Shown: positions 43,511 to 53,979 of the stretch, piece by piece
How positions within the stretch are numbered: the first letter of the stretch is position 1
How the letters are laid out: each line of letters opens with the position of its first letter
Assembly: GCA_025548565.1 (NCBI GenBank)
Contig: JAJLPB010000003.1
Coordinates: forward strand, 310,001 to 374,000
Direction: 5' to 3'
DNA from: Rugamonas sp. A1-17
GTDB lineage: Bacteria > Pseudomonadota > Gammaproteobacteria > Burkholderiales > Burkholderiaceae_D
DNA length: 64,000 nucleotides
Position numbers and translations under genes: made by a program
The notes under the pieces: generated by a model
What the model saw: only the letters and a program-made list of their open reading frames with translations
Told to the model about the DNA's origin: nothing
The model's database searches: none

Positions 43511-44932
43511 ATGAGCAACCTCCTTCCATACGCCTTCGCCCGCGACTTCGTGGTGCTGGCGCAGCAAAGCGACGAAGCCGAACACACGGTGGACGTGCTG
43601 GTCTGCGGCGCCACCGCGCCCGCGGCCATCGCCGAGGTGTCGCGCCGCTTCGGCCGCATCCAGCTCAAAAGCATGCCGCGCGCCGACCTGGAAACGGCCA
43701 TCGCCGCCGCCTACGCCAGCTCGGGCGGCAACGCCTCGATGGTGGCCGAGGAATTCGACGCCGACCTCGATCTGACCAAGCTGCTGCAGGACGTGCCGGC
43801 CATCGAGGACCTGCTGGAATCGTCCGACGACGCGCCGGTGATCCGCATGATCAACGCGCTGCTGACGCAGGCGCTGCGCGACAGCGCGTCCGACATCCAC
43901 ATCGAGCCGTTCGAGCAGACCTCGGTGGTACGCTTCCGCGTCGACGGTTCGCTGCGCGACATCGTCCGTCCGCGCAAGGCCATCCACGGTTCGCTGATCT
44001 CGCGTATCAAGATCATGGCGCAGCTGGACATCGCCGAAAAGCGCTTGCCGCAGGACGGCCGCATCACGCTGCGCATCGGCGGCAAGCCGGTCGACGTGCG
44101 CGTGTCGACGCTGCCGACCGGCCACGGCGAACGCGCGGTGCTGCGTTTGCTGGACAAGGAAGCGGGCAGGCTGGACCTGAACCACCTGGGCATGAGCGAG
44201 ACCATGCTGCCGCAGTTCGACGCGCTGATCAACCAGCCGCACGGCATCGTGCTGGTGACCGGGCCGACCGGCTCGGGCAAGACCACCACGCTGTACGCCG
44301 CGCTGTCGCTGCTGAACGCGGCCACCACCAATATCATGACGGTGGAAGACCCGATCGAGTATGACCTGAACGGCGTCGGCCAGACCCAGGTCAACCCGCG
44401 CATCGACATGACCTTCGCCAAGGCGCTGCGCGCCATCCTGCGCCAGGATCCGGACGTGATCATGATCGGCGAGATCCGCGACCTGGAAACCGCGCAGATC
44501 GCGGTGCAGGCCTCGCTGACCGGCCACCTGGTGCTGGCCACGCTGCACACCAACGACGCCGCCGCCGCGGTCACGCGCTTGCTGGACATGGGCATCGAGC
44601 CCTTCCTGTTGTCGTCGTCGCTGCTCGGCGTGCTGGCGCAGCGGCTGGTGCGCAAACTGTGCGGCAGCTGCAAGACCTTCGACGGCCAGCAGTGGCACGC
44701 GGTGGGCTGCGAGCATTGCGGCCACACGGGCTACCAGGGCCGGGTGGGCGTGTACGAATTCCTGCAGACGACGGAGCAGATCCGCGCGCAGATCCACAAC
44801 CGCGCGTCCGAGGCCGACGTCAAGGCGGCCGCGCTGGCGGGCGGCATGCAGACCATGCGCGAGGACGGCGAGCGTTGGCTGGCTGCCGGCGTCACCACGC
44901 CGGCCGAGCTGCTGCGCGTGACCAAAGACTAG
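43511..44932 (+). CDS. gspE: type II secretion ATPase GspE
   Basis: The 473-residue cytoplasmic ATPase has an N-terminal GspL-binding domain, Walker [10 protein letters not shown] near residue 253, Walker B with [10 protein letters not shown], and the tetracysteine zinc domain C-G-S-C then C-E-H-C near residues 380-405. It drives pseudopilus assembly. It starts one base after gspD. Confidence 0.95.
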   Translation: MSNLLPYAFARDFVVLAQQSDEAEHTVDVLVCGATAPAAIAEVSRRFGRIQLKSMPRADLETAIAAAYASSGGNASMVAEEFDADLDLTKLLQDVPAIEDLLESSDDAPVIRMINALLTQALRDSASDIHIEPFEQTSVVRFRVDGSLRDIVRPRKAIHGSLISRIKIMAQLDIAEKRLPQDGRITLRIGGKPVDVRVSTLPTGHGERAVLRLLDKEAGRLDLNHLGMSETMLPQFDALINQPHGIVLVTGPTGSGKTTTLYAALSLLNAATTNIMTVEDPIEYDLNGVGQTQVNPRIDMTFAKALRAILRQDPDVIMIGEIRDLETAQIAVQASLTGHLVLATLHTNDAAAAVTRLLDMGIEPFLLSSSLLGVLAQRLVRKLCGSCKTFDGQQWHAVGCEHCGHTGYQGRVGVYEFLQTTEQIRAQIHNRASEADVKAAALAGGMQTMREDGERWLAAGVTTPAELLRVTKD

Positions 44933-44942
44933 GCGACCGACG

Positions 44943-46163
44943 ATGCCCGCATTCCGTTATGAAGCCGTCGACGCCGGCGGCGCCACCAAGAAGGGCGTGC
45001 TCAATGCCGACAGCGCGCGTTCGGCGCGTTCCGAGCTGCGCACGCAAGGCCTGGTGCCGCTCAAGGTGGACGCCATCGCCGCGCAGGTCGACGCCGCCGG
45101 CGTGGCCAAGAGCCGCGGCTTCGGCGAACGCCTGTCGGCCACCGAGCTGGCGCTGTTCACGCGCCAGCTGGCCAGCCTGCTGGAGGCGGGGCTGCCGCTG
45201 GAGCAGGCCTTCACCGCCTTGCTGGAGCAGGCCGAGCGCCCCTACATGCGCGACCTGATCGCCTCCATCCGCTCCGAGGTGATCGGCGGCGCTTCGCTGT
45301 CCGACGTGCTGGGACGCCATCCGCGCGACTTCGCCGAGATCTACCGGGCGCTGGTCGCCTCCGGCGAGCAGATCGGCCAGCTGTCGCGCGTGCTGTCGCG
45401 CCTTGCCGACTACATCGAGCGCCGCAACGCCTTGATCCAGAAGGTGCGGCTGGCCTTCACCTATCCGGCCATCGTGACGGTGGTGGCGTTCTCCATCGTG
45501 ATCTTCCTGCTGACCTACGTGGTGCCGCAGATCGTCTCGGTGTTCGCCAACACCAAGCAGAAGCTGCCCATCCTCACCGTCATCATGCTAGCGGTGTCGG
45601 ACTTCGTGCGCAACTACGGCATCGTGGTGGCGATCCTGCTGGTGGGCGCGTGGTTCATGTGGCGCCGGGCCTTGCAGAATCCCGCGCTGAAGCGGCGCTG
45701 GCACACCTGGTTGCTGACCGCGCCGCTGTACGGTAAATTCGAGCGCAGCCTGAACACGGCGCGCTTCGCCAGCACGCTGGCCATCACCACCGGTTCCGGC
45801 GTGCCTATCCTGCGCGCGCTGGAGACCAGCCGCGACACGCTGTCCAACGTCGCCATGCAGGAGCTGGTGGAAGAGGCCAGCGACGCGGTGCGCGAGGGCG
45901 TGAGCCTGGCGCGTTCGCTGTCGGCGCAGAAGCACTTCCCGCCGATGCTGATCCATATGATACGGGCCGGCGAAATCACCGGCGAACTGCCGGCCATGCT
46001 GGACCGCGCCGCCGCCGCCCAGGAGGCCGACCTGGAACGCCGCACGCTGACTATCGCCGGCCTGCTGGAGCCGGCGCTGATCCTGGCGATGGGCGTGGTG
46101 GTGCTGCTGATCGTGCTGGCGGTGCTGATGCCTATCATCGAAATTAATCAGCTGGTACGCTGA
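44943..46163 (+). CDS. gspF: type II secretion inner-membrane protein GspF
   Basis: The 406-residue protein has two repeated cytoplasmic domains (F-T-R-Q-L-A-S-L-L-E-A-G-L-P-L and F-A-S-T-L-A-I-T-T-G-S-G-V-P-I) and three membrane segments, ending with ILAMGVVVLLIVLAVLMPI. It is the platform protein that GspE contacts. Confidence 0.95.
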   Translation: MPAFRYEAVDAGGATKKGVLNADSARSARSELRTQGLVPLKVDAIAAQVDAAGVAKSRGFGERLSATELALFTRQLASLLEAGLPLEQAFTALLEQAERPYMRDLIASIRSEVIGGASLSDVLGRHPRDFAEIYRALVASGEQIGQLSRVLSRLADYIERRNALIQKVRLAFTYPAIVTVVAFSIVIFLLTYVVPQIVSVFANTKQKLPILTVIMLAVSDFVRNYGIVVAILLVGAWFMWRRALQNPALKRRWHTWLLTAPLYGKFERSLNTARFASTLAITTGSGVPILRALETSRDTLSNVAMQELVEEASDAVREGVSLARSLSAQKHFPPMLIHMIRAGEITGELPAMLDRAAAAQEADLERRTLTIAGLLEPALILAMGVVVLLIVLAVLMPIIEINQLVR

Positions 46164-46179
46164 GGAAGTAAAGAGAACC

Positions 46180-46785
46180 ATGAAGCGTTTGCCATTATTC
46201 GTTACCGTCCTTGCCGTGGTGCTGTTGTCGGCGTCGCTGGCCTACTGGGGCCTGCAGTTGTTCAAGCCGCAGCAGCGCGCCATCGCCGCGCCGCCGCAGC
46301 AGGTGGCGCCGCCATTGAACATCGAGGCGGCCAAGGGCCTGTTCGGCGGCCAGATCACCGTGGCCGCCGTCAGCAACTACCAGTTGAAGGGCGTGGTCGC
46401 CGCGCGCGGCCAGGACAGCGCGGCCATCATCGTGGTCGACGGCCAGCCGCCGATGGCGCTGGGCGTGGGCCGCGAAGTGGTGCCCGGCGTGACCGTCAAG
46501 GAAGTCCATCCGAACTATGTGCTGCTGTCCGAGGGCGGGGCGCTCAAGCGGGTGGAACTGGCCAGCGATGCCGGCCCCGGCGCGGGCGCCAATCCGCCGC
46601 CGTCGCTGCTGCCCGGCGCGGGCCAGCAACCGCTGCCGCCGATCGCGCCGCCGCTGGCGCCGCCGCCACAGCAGCAACCGCCGCCACAGCAGCAGCCGCC
46701 ACAGCAGCAGCAGCCGCAACAACCGCCGCCGCGCTCCAGCGTCTCCGGCACCACCGTTGCTCCCGCTCCCGACCGTACTCAATAG
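46180..46785 (+). CDS. gspC: type II secretion protein GspC (short form)
   Basis: The 201-residue protein has a membrane helix at residues 5-24 and a homology-region domain (K-G-L-F-G-G to Y-V-L-L-S-E-G) that binds GspD. No PDZ or coiled-coil domain follows. Instead the last 60 residues are a Pro/Gln-rich tail. GspC links the inner platform to the secretin. It is the last gene of the gsp run. Confidence 0.87.
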   Translation: MKRLPLFVTVLAVVLLSASLAYWGLQLFKPQQRAIAAPPQQVAPPLNIEAAKGLFGGQITVAAVSNYQLKGVVAARGQDSAAIIVVDGQPPMALGVGREVVPGVTVKEVHPNYVLLSEGGALKRVELASDAGPGAGANPPPSLLPGAGQQPLPPIAPPLAPPPQQQPPPQQQPPQQQQPQQPPPRSSVSGTTVAPAPDRTQ

Positions 46786-46793
46786 GCCGCCCC

Positions 46794-49037
46794 ATGGTGA
46801 TCTCCCGTACCCTGGCCGCAGCTTTTTGCTGCGGCTTTTTCTTGGCGGCCGCGATCGGCGCGCCCGCCGCCGCACAAACGGCCGCACAAACGACCGCGCC
46901 GGACGGCGCGCTCAAGCCGCGGCCCAAGGTCGCGCTGGTGCTGTCCGGCGGCGGCGCGCGCGGCTTCGCCCACATCGGCGTGCTGCGCGCCCTGCAGGAG
47001 CTGCGCGTGCCGGTCGACTTCGTGGTCGGCACCAGCATGGGCAGCGTGGTGGGCGGCGCCTACGCGGCCGGCAGCTCGGTCGAGCAGCTGGAGCAGCTGG
47101 TGCGCCGCACCGACTGGAACGCCGTGGTGGCCGACCGTCCGCCGCGCGACGAGCTGGTGTACCGCCGCCGCGAGGAGGATCTGCTGCTGCCGTCGCGCAT
47201 CGAGTTCGGCGCCAAGCTCGATGGCGTCTCGCTGCCGCCGGCCGCCGCCGGCAACGAGGCGCTGGAACTGGCGCTGACCCGCGTGCTGCCGCACGGCGCG
47301 CGCGACAAGCCGGTCAACCTGCTGCAGCTGCCGTTCCGCTCGGTGGCCTCGGACCTGGTGACGGGCGAGCTGGTGGAACTGAACGACACCCCGCTGTTCC
47401 TGGCGATGCGCGCCTCGCTGGCGGTGCCCGGCGTGTTCGCGCCGGTGCGGGTGAACCAGCGGTTGCTGGTGGACGGCGGCCTGGTGCGCAACCTGCCGGT
47501 GGACGTGGCGCGCGACATGGGCGCCGACGTCATCATCGCGGTCAACGTCGGCACGCCGCTGGCGCAGGAGAAGGAATTGATCAGCGCGGTCAGCGTGGCG
47601 CAGCAGATGCTGCAGATCCTGACCGAGCAGAACGTGCAGCGCTCGCTCAAGGAGCTGCGCCCCGACGACATCCTGGTGGCGCCGGACCTGGGCGGCATCG
47701 GCTTCCTCGACTTCGCCCGCCACGACCGCGCCATGAAGGCCGGCGAGGCGGCGGTGCGGGCCGTGAGCGCCAGGCTGGTCAAGCTGGCGCTGCCCGAGGC
47801 GCAGTACGCGGCGTATGAGCTGCAGCGCCTGTCGGCGCCGGTCGGCATCGACCAGCCGGTGCGGCTGGCCAAGCTGGAGGTGGCGCCGAGCGGGCGCATC
47901 AATCCGAAGGAGCTGGAGGTGCAGTCCGGCCTGAAGGTGGGGCAGCCGGTCACCAACGAGCAGGCGCAGGCGGCCGGCAACGCGCTGTTCGGGCGCGGCG
48001 ACCTGGCGCGGGTGGAGACCGAGGTGCATGACGACAAGGATGGCCGCAACGTGCTGATCAAGCCGACCGAGGCCGACTGGGCGCGCAGCCGCCTGCGCGT
48101 GGGCCTGGAGCTGACCAGCGATTTTTCCGAGAACAACGCGTTCGAGCTGAAGGTGATGCATGTGCTGTCGTCGCTCAACGACTGGGGCGCCGAGCTGCGC
48201 ACGGTCGGCCGGGTCGGCACCGAGCGCGCGCTGGGCGTGCAGTTCTGGCAGCCGCTGGGGGCGGGCTCGCAGTGGTATGTGGCGCCGGGGCTGCAATACG
48301 ACTCGTCGGCGGTCGACATCTTCAGCGCGAGCGGCTTCCGCCAGGCGCGCTACGCCTACAACCGCCAGGTCGGCGAGCTGGCGCTGGGCCGCCAGCTGGG
48401 CCGCTGGGGCGACATCCGCTACAGCGTGTCGCGCCAGAAGCAGGTGTATCACCAGAGCATACCGGAGGACCGCACCGAGGGCTCGGACATGCAGACGGTG
48501 CAGCAGCTGTCCTTCAATATCGACAGCCTCGACACGGTGGCCTTCCCGACCCGCGGCACCTTGTTCTCGCTGGGCTGGCAGCGCCTGATGCACAGCGGCT
48601 CCACCGGCGCCGTGCCGACCACGCAGGCGGTGCAGGGGCTGCAGGCCTTCCACGTGGACCGCTGGGCCGGCCATGTGTATGCGGAATGGTCGCGCAGCCA
48701 GGGCGGGGCGTCGGCCAATACCCTGGGCGGCTTCCTGCGCCTGTCGGGCTCGACGCCGCAATCGATCATCGGCGACCGCACGCTGCTGGGCCGGGTGGTG
48801 ATGGCGCGCAGCATCGGCGCGATGCCGGCCGCGCTGGGCGGCGATGTGCGGCTGGGCTTTTCGCTGGAGGCGGGCGGCGCGTACAGCCCGACCAGTCCGC
48901 TGCGCTGGGGTTCGCTGCACCAGGCGGCCAGCGGCTTCTTTGCGGTCGACACGCGCTTCGGGCCGCTGTACCTGGGCGCCGGCACCACCAAGGGCGGCAA
49001 CAGCAGCGCCTATCTGTTCCTCGGGCCTATTTGGTAA
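46794..49037 (+). CDS. patatin-like phospholipase with BamA-type barrel (PlpD-like type Vd autotransporter)
   Basis: The 747-residue protein has a signal peptide, a patatin domain (residues about 40-310) with the oxyanion motif S-G-G-G-A-R-G, the nucleophile G-T-S-M-G and the dyad Asp in V-D-G-G-L-V-R-N. A POTRA-like segment and a C-terminal 16-strand-type barrel end in an aromatic residue (F-L-G-P-I-W). PlpD of Pseudomonas has the same plan and size. It would display or release a phospholipase A. It begins nine bases after gspC. Confidence 0.9.
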   Translation: MVISRTLAAAFCCGFFLAAAIGAPAAAQTAAQTTAPDGALKPRPKVALVLSGGGARGFAHIGVLRALQELRVPVDFVVGTSMGSVVGGAYAAGSSVEQLEQLVRRTDWNAVVADRPPRDELVYRRREEDLLLPSRIEFGAKLDGVSLPPAAAGNEALELALTRVLPHGARDKPVNLLQLPFRSVASDLVTGELVELNDTPLFLAMRASLAVPGVFAPVRVNQRLLVDGGLVRNLPVDVARDMGADVIIAVNVGTPLAQEKELISAVSVAQQMLQILTEQNVQRSLKELRPDDILVAPDLGGIGFLDFARHDRAMKAGEAAVRAVSARLVKLALPEAQYAAYELQRLSAPVGIDQPVRLAKLEVAPSGRINPKELEVQSGLKVGQPVTNEQAQAAGNALFGRGDLARVETEVHDDKDGRNVLIKPTEADWARSRLRVGLELTSDFSENNAFELKVMHVLSSLNDWGAELRTVGRVGTERALGVQFWQPLGAGSQWYVAPGLQYDSSAVDIFSASGFRQARYAYNRQVGELALGRQLGRWGDIRYSVSRQKQVYHQSIPEDRTEGSDMQTVQQLSFNIDSLDTVAFPTRGTLFSLGWQRLMHSGSTGAVPTTQAVQGLQAFHVDRWAGHVYAEWSRSQGGASANTLGGFLRLSGSTPQSIIGDRTLLGRVVMARSIGAMPAALGGDVRLGFSLEAGGAYSPTSPLRWGSLHQAASGFFAVDTRFGPLYLGAGTTKGGNSSAYLFLGPIW

Positions 49038-49782
49038 GTGAGGTGGCGGGCGCGCGCCGCAGCGCGGTGAAGGCGGCGAATTCCCACGAGCGGAAGCCGA
49101 CCAGCAGCGTAAAGCCGTCGCGCTCCTGCGGCGCCAGCTTGCGGTCGCCCTGGTGCAGCCGCGCCAGTTCGCCGGCCAGTTGCTGGATGCGGCCCACCAG
49201 TTCCTCTGCGCTGGACAGCGACAGCCGCGCTGGCAGGCACAGCAGCGTCTCGCCGACGCCGTCGAAGCTGCCATTGAAATAATCGGCCACCGCGTGGTCG
49301 CGGAAGAATTGCTGCACGGGCCCGTCCGGCAGCCAGCGGAAGGCGTTCGACACGCGCAGGCGGTAGCGGTTCAGCGGTTTGAGTTCGATCACGCCCAACC
49401 GGTCCAGCTCGGCCAGCAGCAGGATGCATTCGGGTTCGGTCAGGTTATAGGTTTCCAGCACCTGCTCCAGGGTCCAGTGGCCCAGGCAGCAGATCGCCAT
49501 CAGCAGCAGGTGGGGCTGGGCCAGCAGCGATTTTTCCTGCGTCAGGGTCAGCGCGTCGGCCTGCGGCGTGGCGTCGGCCGCGCCGCGCAGCACATCCTCC
49601 ATCGCCACGCCGGCCGCCTTGCAGATCTGCGCCAGCCGCGACAGCGACATGTCCTGCTGGCCGAACATGCGCTTGACGCTGGACTCGCTCATCGAGATCC
49701 GCTCGGCCAGCATTTTGTAGGTGACGCCGGCGGCCCGCATCTGGGTCCGCAACACTTGCAGCAGCAATTCCGGTGAGCTCAT
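49027..49782 (-). CDS. XRE family helix-turn-helix regulator
   Basis: The 251-residue protein has an N-terminal XRE helix-turn-helix (LRTQMRAAGVTYKMLAERIS then MSESSVKRMFG) and a longer C-terminal domain with alternating helices. The start at 49782 is chosen because AGGCAGGG lies just upstream; 49869 has no site. It converges on the patatin gene with an 11-base overlap. Targets are unknown. Confidence 0.82.
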   Translation of the reverse strand: MSSPELLLQVLRTQMRAAGVTYKMLAERISMSESSVKRMFGQQDMSLSRLAQICKAAGVAMEDVLRGAADATPQADALTLTQEKSLLAQPHLLLMAICCLGHWTLEQVLETYNLTEPECILLLAELDRLGVIELKPLNRYRLRVSNAFRWLPDGPVQQFFRDHAVADYFNGSFDGVGETLLCLPARLSLSSAEELVGRIQQLAGELARLHQGDRKLAPQERDGFTLLVGFRSWEFAAFTALRRAPATSLTK

Positions 49783-49959
49783 ACCCTGCCTTGGCAAAAG
49801 AATAAAAGGTATCGTAACACGGTACTTGCCGGCGTGAAAAGCGGCGCTTGGGATAATCGATTGGTACATCGCGCATAAGTGCGCGACACTGCGGGCACGC
49901 TGTCCCTCGCAGCAGGGATGGCACCGGATAACCCGAGAGCGGGCGCGGTCCGCTAACGG

Positions 49960-50166
49960 TTACTTTTCCTCAGGATCCGGCTTCAGGCTGATCTTCGCCA
50001 GCAGGCGCTTGGCGGCCTGCCGGTCGACCGACTGGGGCTTGGCGTGCGGCCCGGCGCCACCGGCGCGCGCCTTGGCCGCCAGCGCCACCGGGTTGCGCGG
50101 CGGCTTCTGCGACGGCTCGACCCGTATCGTCATCTTCTGCCGCGTGGCCAGTGCCTTGTTCGCCAT
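49960..50166 (-). CDS. small basic protein of unknown function
   Basis: A 68-residue protein rich in Lys, Arg, Ala and Pro, with no hydrophobic segment. It begins 12 bases after hslU ends on the same strand, so it is probably co-transcribed. The basic, proline-rich composition suggests nucleic-acid or ribosome contact, but this is only composition. Confidence 0.55.
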   Translation of the reverse strand: MANKALATRQKMTIRVEPSQKPPRNPVALAAKARAGGAGPHAKPQSVDRQAAKRLLAKISLKPDPEEK

Positions 50167-50178
50167 GATCCCCGCTCC

Positions 50179-51528
50179 TTACAAGACGTAGCGCGACAGG
50201 TCTTCGTTGACCGCCAGCGCGTCGAGGCGCGCGTTGACGTAGGCCGAGTCGATGGTGATGACCTTGCCGCTGTCCTCGCTGGCCGTGAACGACAATTCCT
50301 CCAGCAGCTTTTCCATCACCGTGTACAGCCGGCGGGCGCCGATGTTCTCGGTGCGCTCGTTGACCGAGTAGGCGATCTCCGCCAGCCGCGTGATGCCTTC
50401 CGGCGCGAACTCGATGGTGACGTTCTCGGTGGCCAGCAGCGCCTCGTACTGCTTGGTCAGGCAGGCGTCGGTGCTGGTGAGGATGCGCTCGAAATCGGCG
50501 ATCGACAGCGACTCCAGCTCGACCCGGATCGGGAAGCGGCCCTGCAGTTCGGGGATCAGGTCCGACGGCTTGGCCAGGTGGAAGGCGCCCGAGGCGATGA
50601 ACAGGATGTGGTCGGTCTTGATCATGCCGTACTTGGTGTTGACGGTGGTGCCCTCGACCAGCGGCAGCAGGTCGCGCTGCACGCCGGCGCGCGAGACGTC
50701 GGCGCCGCCCACTTCCGAGCGCGAGGCGATCTTGTCGATCTCGTCGAGGAACACGATGCCGTTCTGCTCGACGTTCTGGATGGCCTTCTGCTTCATCTCC
50801 TCATCGTTGACCAGCTTGGCGGCTTCCTCGTCGATCAGCACCTTCATCGCTTCCTTGATCTTGACCTTGCGCGCCTTCTTGCGGTTGCCGCCGATGCCGG
50901 AGAACATCGATTTGATCTGCTCGGTCATCTCCTCCATGCCGGGCGGGGCCATGATCTCCATCTGCGGGCCGTTCTCGGCCAGCTCGATCTCGATTTCCTT
51001 GTCGTCCAGCTCGCCCTGGCGCAGGCGCTTGCGGAAGGTCTGGCGGGTGCTGTCGCCTTCCTTGCCTTCCTTGGGCGCCTCGGCCGGCGTGGCCGGGTGG
51101 AAGCCGAAGTCGCGCGCCGGCGGCAGCAGGATGTCGAGCACGCGGTCCTCGGCCGCATCCTCGGCGCGCGCGCGCACCTTGGCCATCTCGGCCGAGCGGG
51201 TCTGCTTGACGCCGATATCGATCAGATCGCGGATGATGGTGTCGACGTCGCGGCCGACATAGCCCACCTCGGTGAACTTGGTGGCCTCGATCTTGATGAA
51301 GGGCGCGTCGGCCAGCTTGGCCAGGCGGCGCGCGATCTCGGTCTTGCCGACGCCGGTCGGGCCGATCATCAGGATGTTCTTCGGTGTGATCTCGTGGCGC
51401 AGCGGCTCCTCCACCTGCTGGCGGCGCCAGCGGTTGCGCAGCGCGATGGCGACCGCCTTCTTGGCCTTGCCTTGGCCGACCACATGTTTGTCGAGCTCGC
51501 CGACGATTTCCTTCGGGGTCATGTTCAT
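50179..51528 (-). CDS. hslU: ATP-dependent protease ATPase subunit HslU
   Basis: The 449-residue AAA+ unfoldase opens [19 protein letters not shown], has Walker [10 protein letters not shown], a pore-loop-containing [11 protein letters not shown], an inserted I-domain of about 140 residues, Walker [10 protein letters not shown] and the C-terminal R-Y-V-L that docks in HslV. It overlaps hslV by four bases (ATGA). Confidence 0.96.
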   Translation of the reverse strand: MNMTPKEIVGELDKHVVGQGKAKKAVAIALRNRWRRQQVEEPLRHEITPKNILMIGPTGVGKTEIARRLAKLADAPFIKIEATKFTEVGYVGRDVDTIIRDLIDIGVKQTRSAEMAKVRARAEDAAEDRVLDILLPPARDFGFHPATPAEAPKEGKEGDSTRQTFRKRLRQGELDDKEIEIELAENGPQMEIMAPPGMEEMTEQIKSMFSGIGGNRKKARKVKIKEAMKVLIDEEAAKLVNDEEMKQKAIQNVEQNGIVFLDEIDKIASRSEVGGADVSRAGVQRDLLPLVEGTTVNTKYGMIKTDHILFIASGAFHLAKPSDLIPELQGRFPIRVELESLSIADFERILTSTDACLTKQYEALLATENVTIEFAPEGITRLAEIAYSVNERTENIGARRLYTVMEKLLEELSFTASEDSGKVITIDSAYVNARLDALAVNEDLSRYVL

Positions 51529-52067
51529 GCTGGGTCCAGTGTCTCGATGATGTGGTTCAGGTTGGTGTAGATGCACAATTGGCCGGCGATGGTCAGTGAC
51601 TTTTTGACGATTTCCGACGGCGACAGTTCCGTGTTTTCCACCAGCGCCTTGGCCGCCGACTGCGCGTAGGTGCCGCCGGAACCGATGGCGCCGATGCCAT
51701 CCTCCGGCTCCAGCACGTCGCCGTTGCCGGTGATCACCAGCGTCGATTCGCTGTCGGCCACCAGCAGCATCGCCTCCAGGCGGCGCAGCACGCGGTCGGT
51801 GCGCCAGTCCTTGGCCAGCTCGACCGAGGCGCGCAGCAGGTTGCCCTGGTGTTTTTCCAGCTTGCCCTCGAAGCGGTCGAGCAGGGTGAAGGCGTCGGCG
51901 GTGCCGCCGGCGAAGCCGACCAGCACCTTGCCCTGGTAGGTCTTGCGCACCTTGCGGGCCGTGCCCTTCATGACGATGTTGCCCAGCGTGACCTGGCCGT
52001 CGCCGCCCAGCGCAACCTGCTTGCCGCGGCGCACGCACAGGATGGTGGTGCCGTGAAATTGTTCCAT
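51525..52067 (-). CDS. hslV: ATP-dependent protease peptidase subunit HslV
   Basis: The 180-residue protein has the propeptide MEQFHG then the catalytic [15 protein letters not shown] and [13 protein letters not shown]. The Thr after HG becomes the N-terminal nucleophile after processing. It forms the double-ring proteolytic core with HslU. Confidence 0.96.
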   Translation of the reverse strand: MEQFHGTTILCVRRGKQVALGGDGQVTLGNIVMKGTARKVRKTYQGKVLVGFAGGTADAFTLLDRFEGKLEKHQGNLLRASVELAKDWRTDRVLRRLEAMLLVADSESTLVITGNGDVLEPEDGIGAIGSGGTYAQSAAKALVENTELSPSEIVKKSLTIAGQLCIYTNLNHIIETLDPA

Positions 52068-52138
52068 AGTGACCTCAAAGTAATGACGCGAACTGCTACA
52101 AGACTGAGAAATGGGGTTGGTCCGGGAAATTGCAAGTT

Positions 52139-53452
52139 TCAGTATTTGTGCGGATAGATCCTGGCGATGTCGGCAAAGCCCAGCAGGCGCAGCAGCGCCG
52201 TGACCAGGTGGTTGACGTCGCGGAATTCGATCTTCTTGTCCAGCTGGACCAGGCTGGCGTGCAGCTGGTTGGCGCAGGCGTAGTCGATGCGCGTCAGGCG
52301 CGAGCAGTCGAACACCAGGGTCTGGTATTGATCAGCATAGCGCTGGATCTGGCCGAGTAAAGGGCCGAGTTGGCCTTCGAGCAGCGGCGGCAGCATGAAG
52401 CGGTCCGGCGAGACGGACACTTTCTGGGCGGTGGCGGTGACCACCTTGTGCGGCGCCGTGAACGACGGCGGCGACACTTCGAAGGTGACGCAGTAGTCCA
52501 TGCCGGTTTCCTCGAATTCCTTCTCGCGGTTCAGCAGTTGCAGCAGCTCCAGCAGCAGCAGCCACGGCGCCTCGGTGTCGTCGCGGCGGCCGACCGCGAT
52601 GCCGTCGCGGATCAGCGCGGCCAGCGCGTCGGCGCCCACCAGGATCAGTTCGCGCTGCCGGGCCTGCAGCTTGCGCAGCGTGTCGAGCAGCAGCGCGCAG
52701 CCTGCCGGCTCGACCGCCGTCACGCGGGAAAATTCCAGCCGCAGCACCGGGCTGGCGGCGGCCGCCTGGCGCAGGCGTCCCAGCTGGGTGTCGATGTGCG
52801 GATCGAGCACGCCGGTGAAGGCTTCGGTCGGCGTCAGGCCGGCCCAGCCTGACGAGGCGGCGGCCGGTTCGGCCGGCGCATTCCACGGCGGCGGCGAGGT
52901 TTCAAAGGTGCTGGCGTAATCGATCGACAGGTTGTCGAAGCGCTCGCGCTGGCCGCTGACCTGGTACAGGTCGAACAGCATCCACCAGACGGTGCGGTCG
53001 CCGCCGGCCTCGGCCACGCTGGCGGTCAGCAGTTGCTCGGCCACGGCGCCCTGGCCGTTGGCGTACAGGATGGCGATTTCCTCCACCACCGGGGCGGTCT
53101 CGGCGGCCACGGCCTGCTGCGGCAGGTCGTCGTCGCGCAACAGGATGGTGGTGGGCAGGTCGTCCAGCGCCTGCGTGTCGGGGCCGGCGTGGGCGGCGGT
53201 CTTGGCTTTGGCCGGGCGGGCGGCGCGCTGGCTGCCCCAGGCCGGTTCCGGCTCGTTGAAGATGTCGAAGGTCATCGCCGATTCGATGGCGTCAATCTTC
53301 ATCGCGGTGGCGCGGGCGATCTCGCGCTGGCGCGCCTGCTGTTGCTGGCGTTCGGTCTCGCTGTTGGCGGCCAGCCGCGCCGCCTCGTCATCGTCGCTGG
53401 GGGCGGGGGCGGGCGTTGCGTCGGTCTTCTTGAAGATGGAGAACAGTCCCAC
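52139..53452 (-). CDS. tandem STAS-domain protein
   Basis: A 437-residue soluble protein starting at GTG 53452 (GAGGATCAGC upstream; the reading frame is open further but lacks family sense). An acidic, Gln-rich N-terminal region is followed by two STAS-like domains, about residues 220-310 ([12 protein letters not shown]) and 345-437 ([14 protein letters not shown]). STAS domains act in partner-switching control. No anti-sigma kinase lies nearby. It sits between dksA and hslVU, a place conserved in Oxalobacteraceae. Confidence 0.78.
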   Translation of the reverse strand: MGLFSIFKKTDATPAPAPSDDDEAARLAANSETERQQQQARQREIARATAMKIDAIESAMTFDIFNEPEPAWGSQRAARPAKAKTAAHAGPDTQALDDLPTTILLRDDDLPQQAVAAETAPVVEEIAILYANGQGAVAEQLLTASVAEAGGDRTVWWMLFDLYQVSGQRERFDNLSIDYASTFETSPPPWNAPAEPAAASSGWAGLTPTEAFTGVLDPHIDTQLGRLRQAAAASPVLRLEFSRVTAVEPAGCALLLDTLRKLQARQRELILVGADALAALIRDGIAVGRRDDTEAPWLLLLELLQLLNREKEFEETGMDYCVTFEVSPPSFTAPHKVVTATAQKVSVSPDRFMLPPLLEGQLGPLLGQIQRYADQYQTLVFDCSRLTRIDYACANQLHASLVQLDKKIEFRDVNHLVTALLRLLGFADIARIYPHKY

Positions 53453-53485
53453 GCTGATCCTCGTCTGAACCTCGGTAGCTGCCGT

Positions 53486-53515
53486 AAAAAAAGCACGCGG
53501 TTGCGTGCTTTTTTT
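53486..53515 (-). terminator. intrinsic terminator after dksA
   Basis: Perfect 13-base arms (53486-53498 and 53503-53515) around GGTT, with seven A on one side and seven T on the other. It can end transcription in both directions and lies 14 bases after the dksA stop. Confidence 0.92.
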
Positions 53516-53529
53516 AAAGTCCGGGCGAA

Positions 53530-53979
53530 TTAATCGCCGTACAGTTTCTGCTTCAGTTCGCGGCGCTGCTGGGCTTCCAGCGACAGCGTCGCGGTTGGAC
53601 GGGCGATCAGGCGTGGAATGCCGATCGGCTCGCCGGTTTCCTCGCACCAGCCGTAGTCGCCGCCATCGATGGCGACGATCGATTGCTGGACTTTTTTCAG
53701 CAGCTTGCGCTCGCGGTCGCGGGTGCGCAGTTCCAGCGCGTGCTCTTCTTCGATGGTGGCGCGGTCGGCCGGGTCCGGCACCAGCACGGTTTCGCGCAGG
53801 TGTTCGGTGGTTTCGCCGGCGTTCTTCAGCAGTTCCTTTTCAAGCGCTTGCAGCTTGGCTTTGAAGAAGGCCATTTGTGCCGGATTCATATAATCCTTTT
53901 CATCCATCTTCAGAATTTCTTCTTCGGTCAGGATGCGGTCGGCGGCGGCGGGGGTCGATTTATTAGTTTTGGTGGTCAT
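53530..53979 (-). CDS. dksA: RNA polymerase-binding protein DksA (one-cysteine form)
   Basis: The 149-residue protein has the coiled-coil tip region with D-P-A-D-R-A and the globular G-Y-G-W-C-E-E-T-G-E-P-I-G-I-P-R-L-I-A-R-P-T-A. Only one of the four zinc cysteines remains (C-E-E-T then S-L-E-A instead of CxxC-CxxC), so the fold is probably held without zinc. DksA works with ppGpp to retune transcription. It is followed by a strong terminator. Confidence 0.93.
   Translation of the reverse strand: MTTKTNKSTPAAADRILTEEEILKMDEKDYMNPAQMAFFKAKLQALEKELLKNAGETTEHLRETVLVPDPADRATIEEEHALELRTRDRERKLLKKVQQSIVAIDGGDYGWCEETGEPIGIPRLIARPTATLSLEAQQRRELKQKLYGD

Noticed and set aside
41221..44797. Long minus-strand open frames opposite gspD and gspE
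   Set aside because: The plus-strand products have the full secretin and ATPase motifs; the antisense products do not resemble any family.
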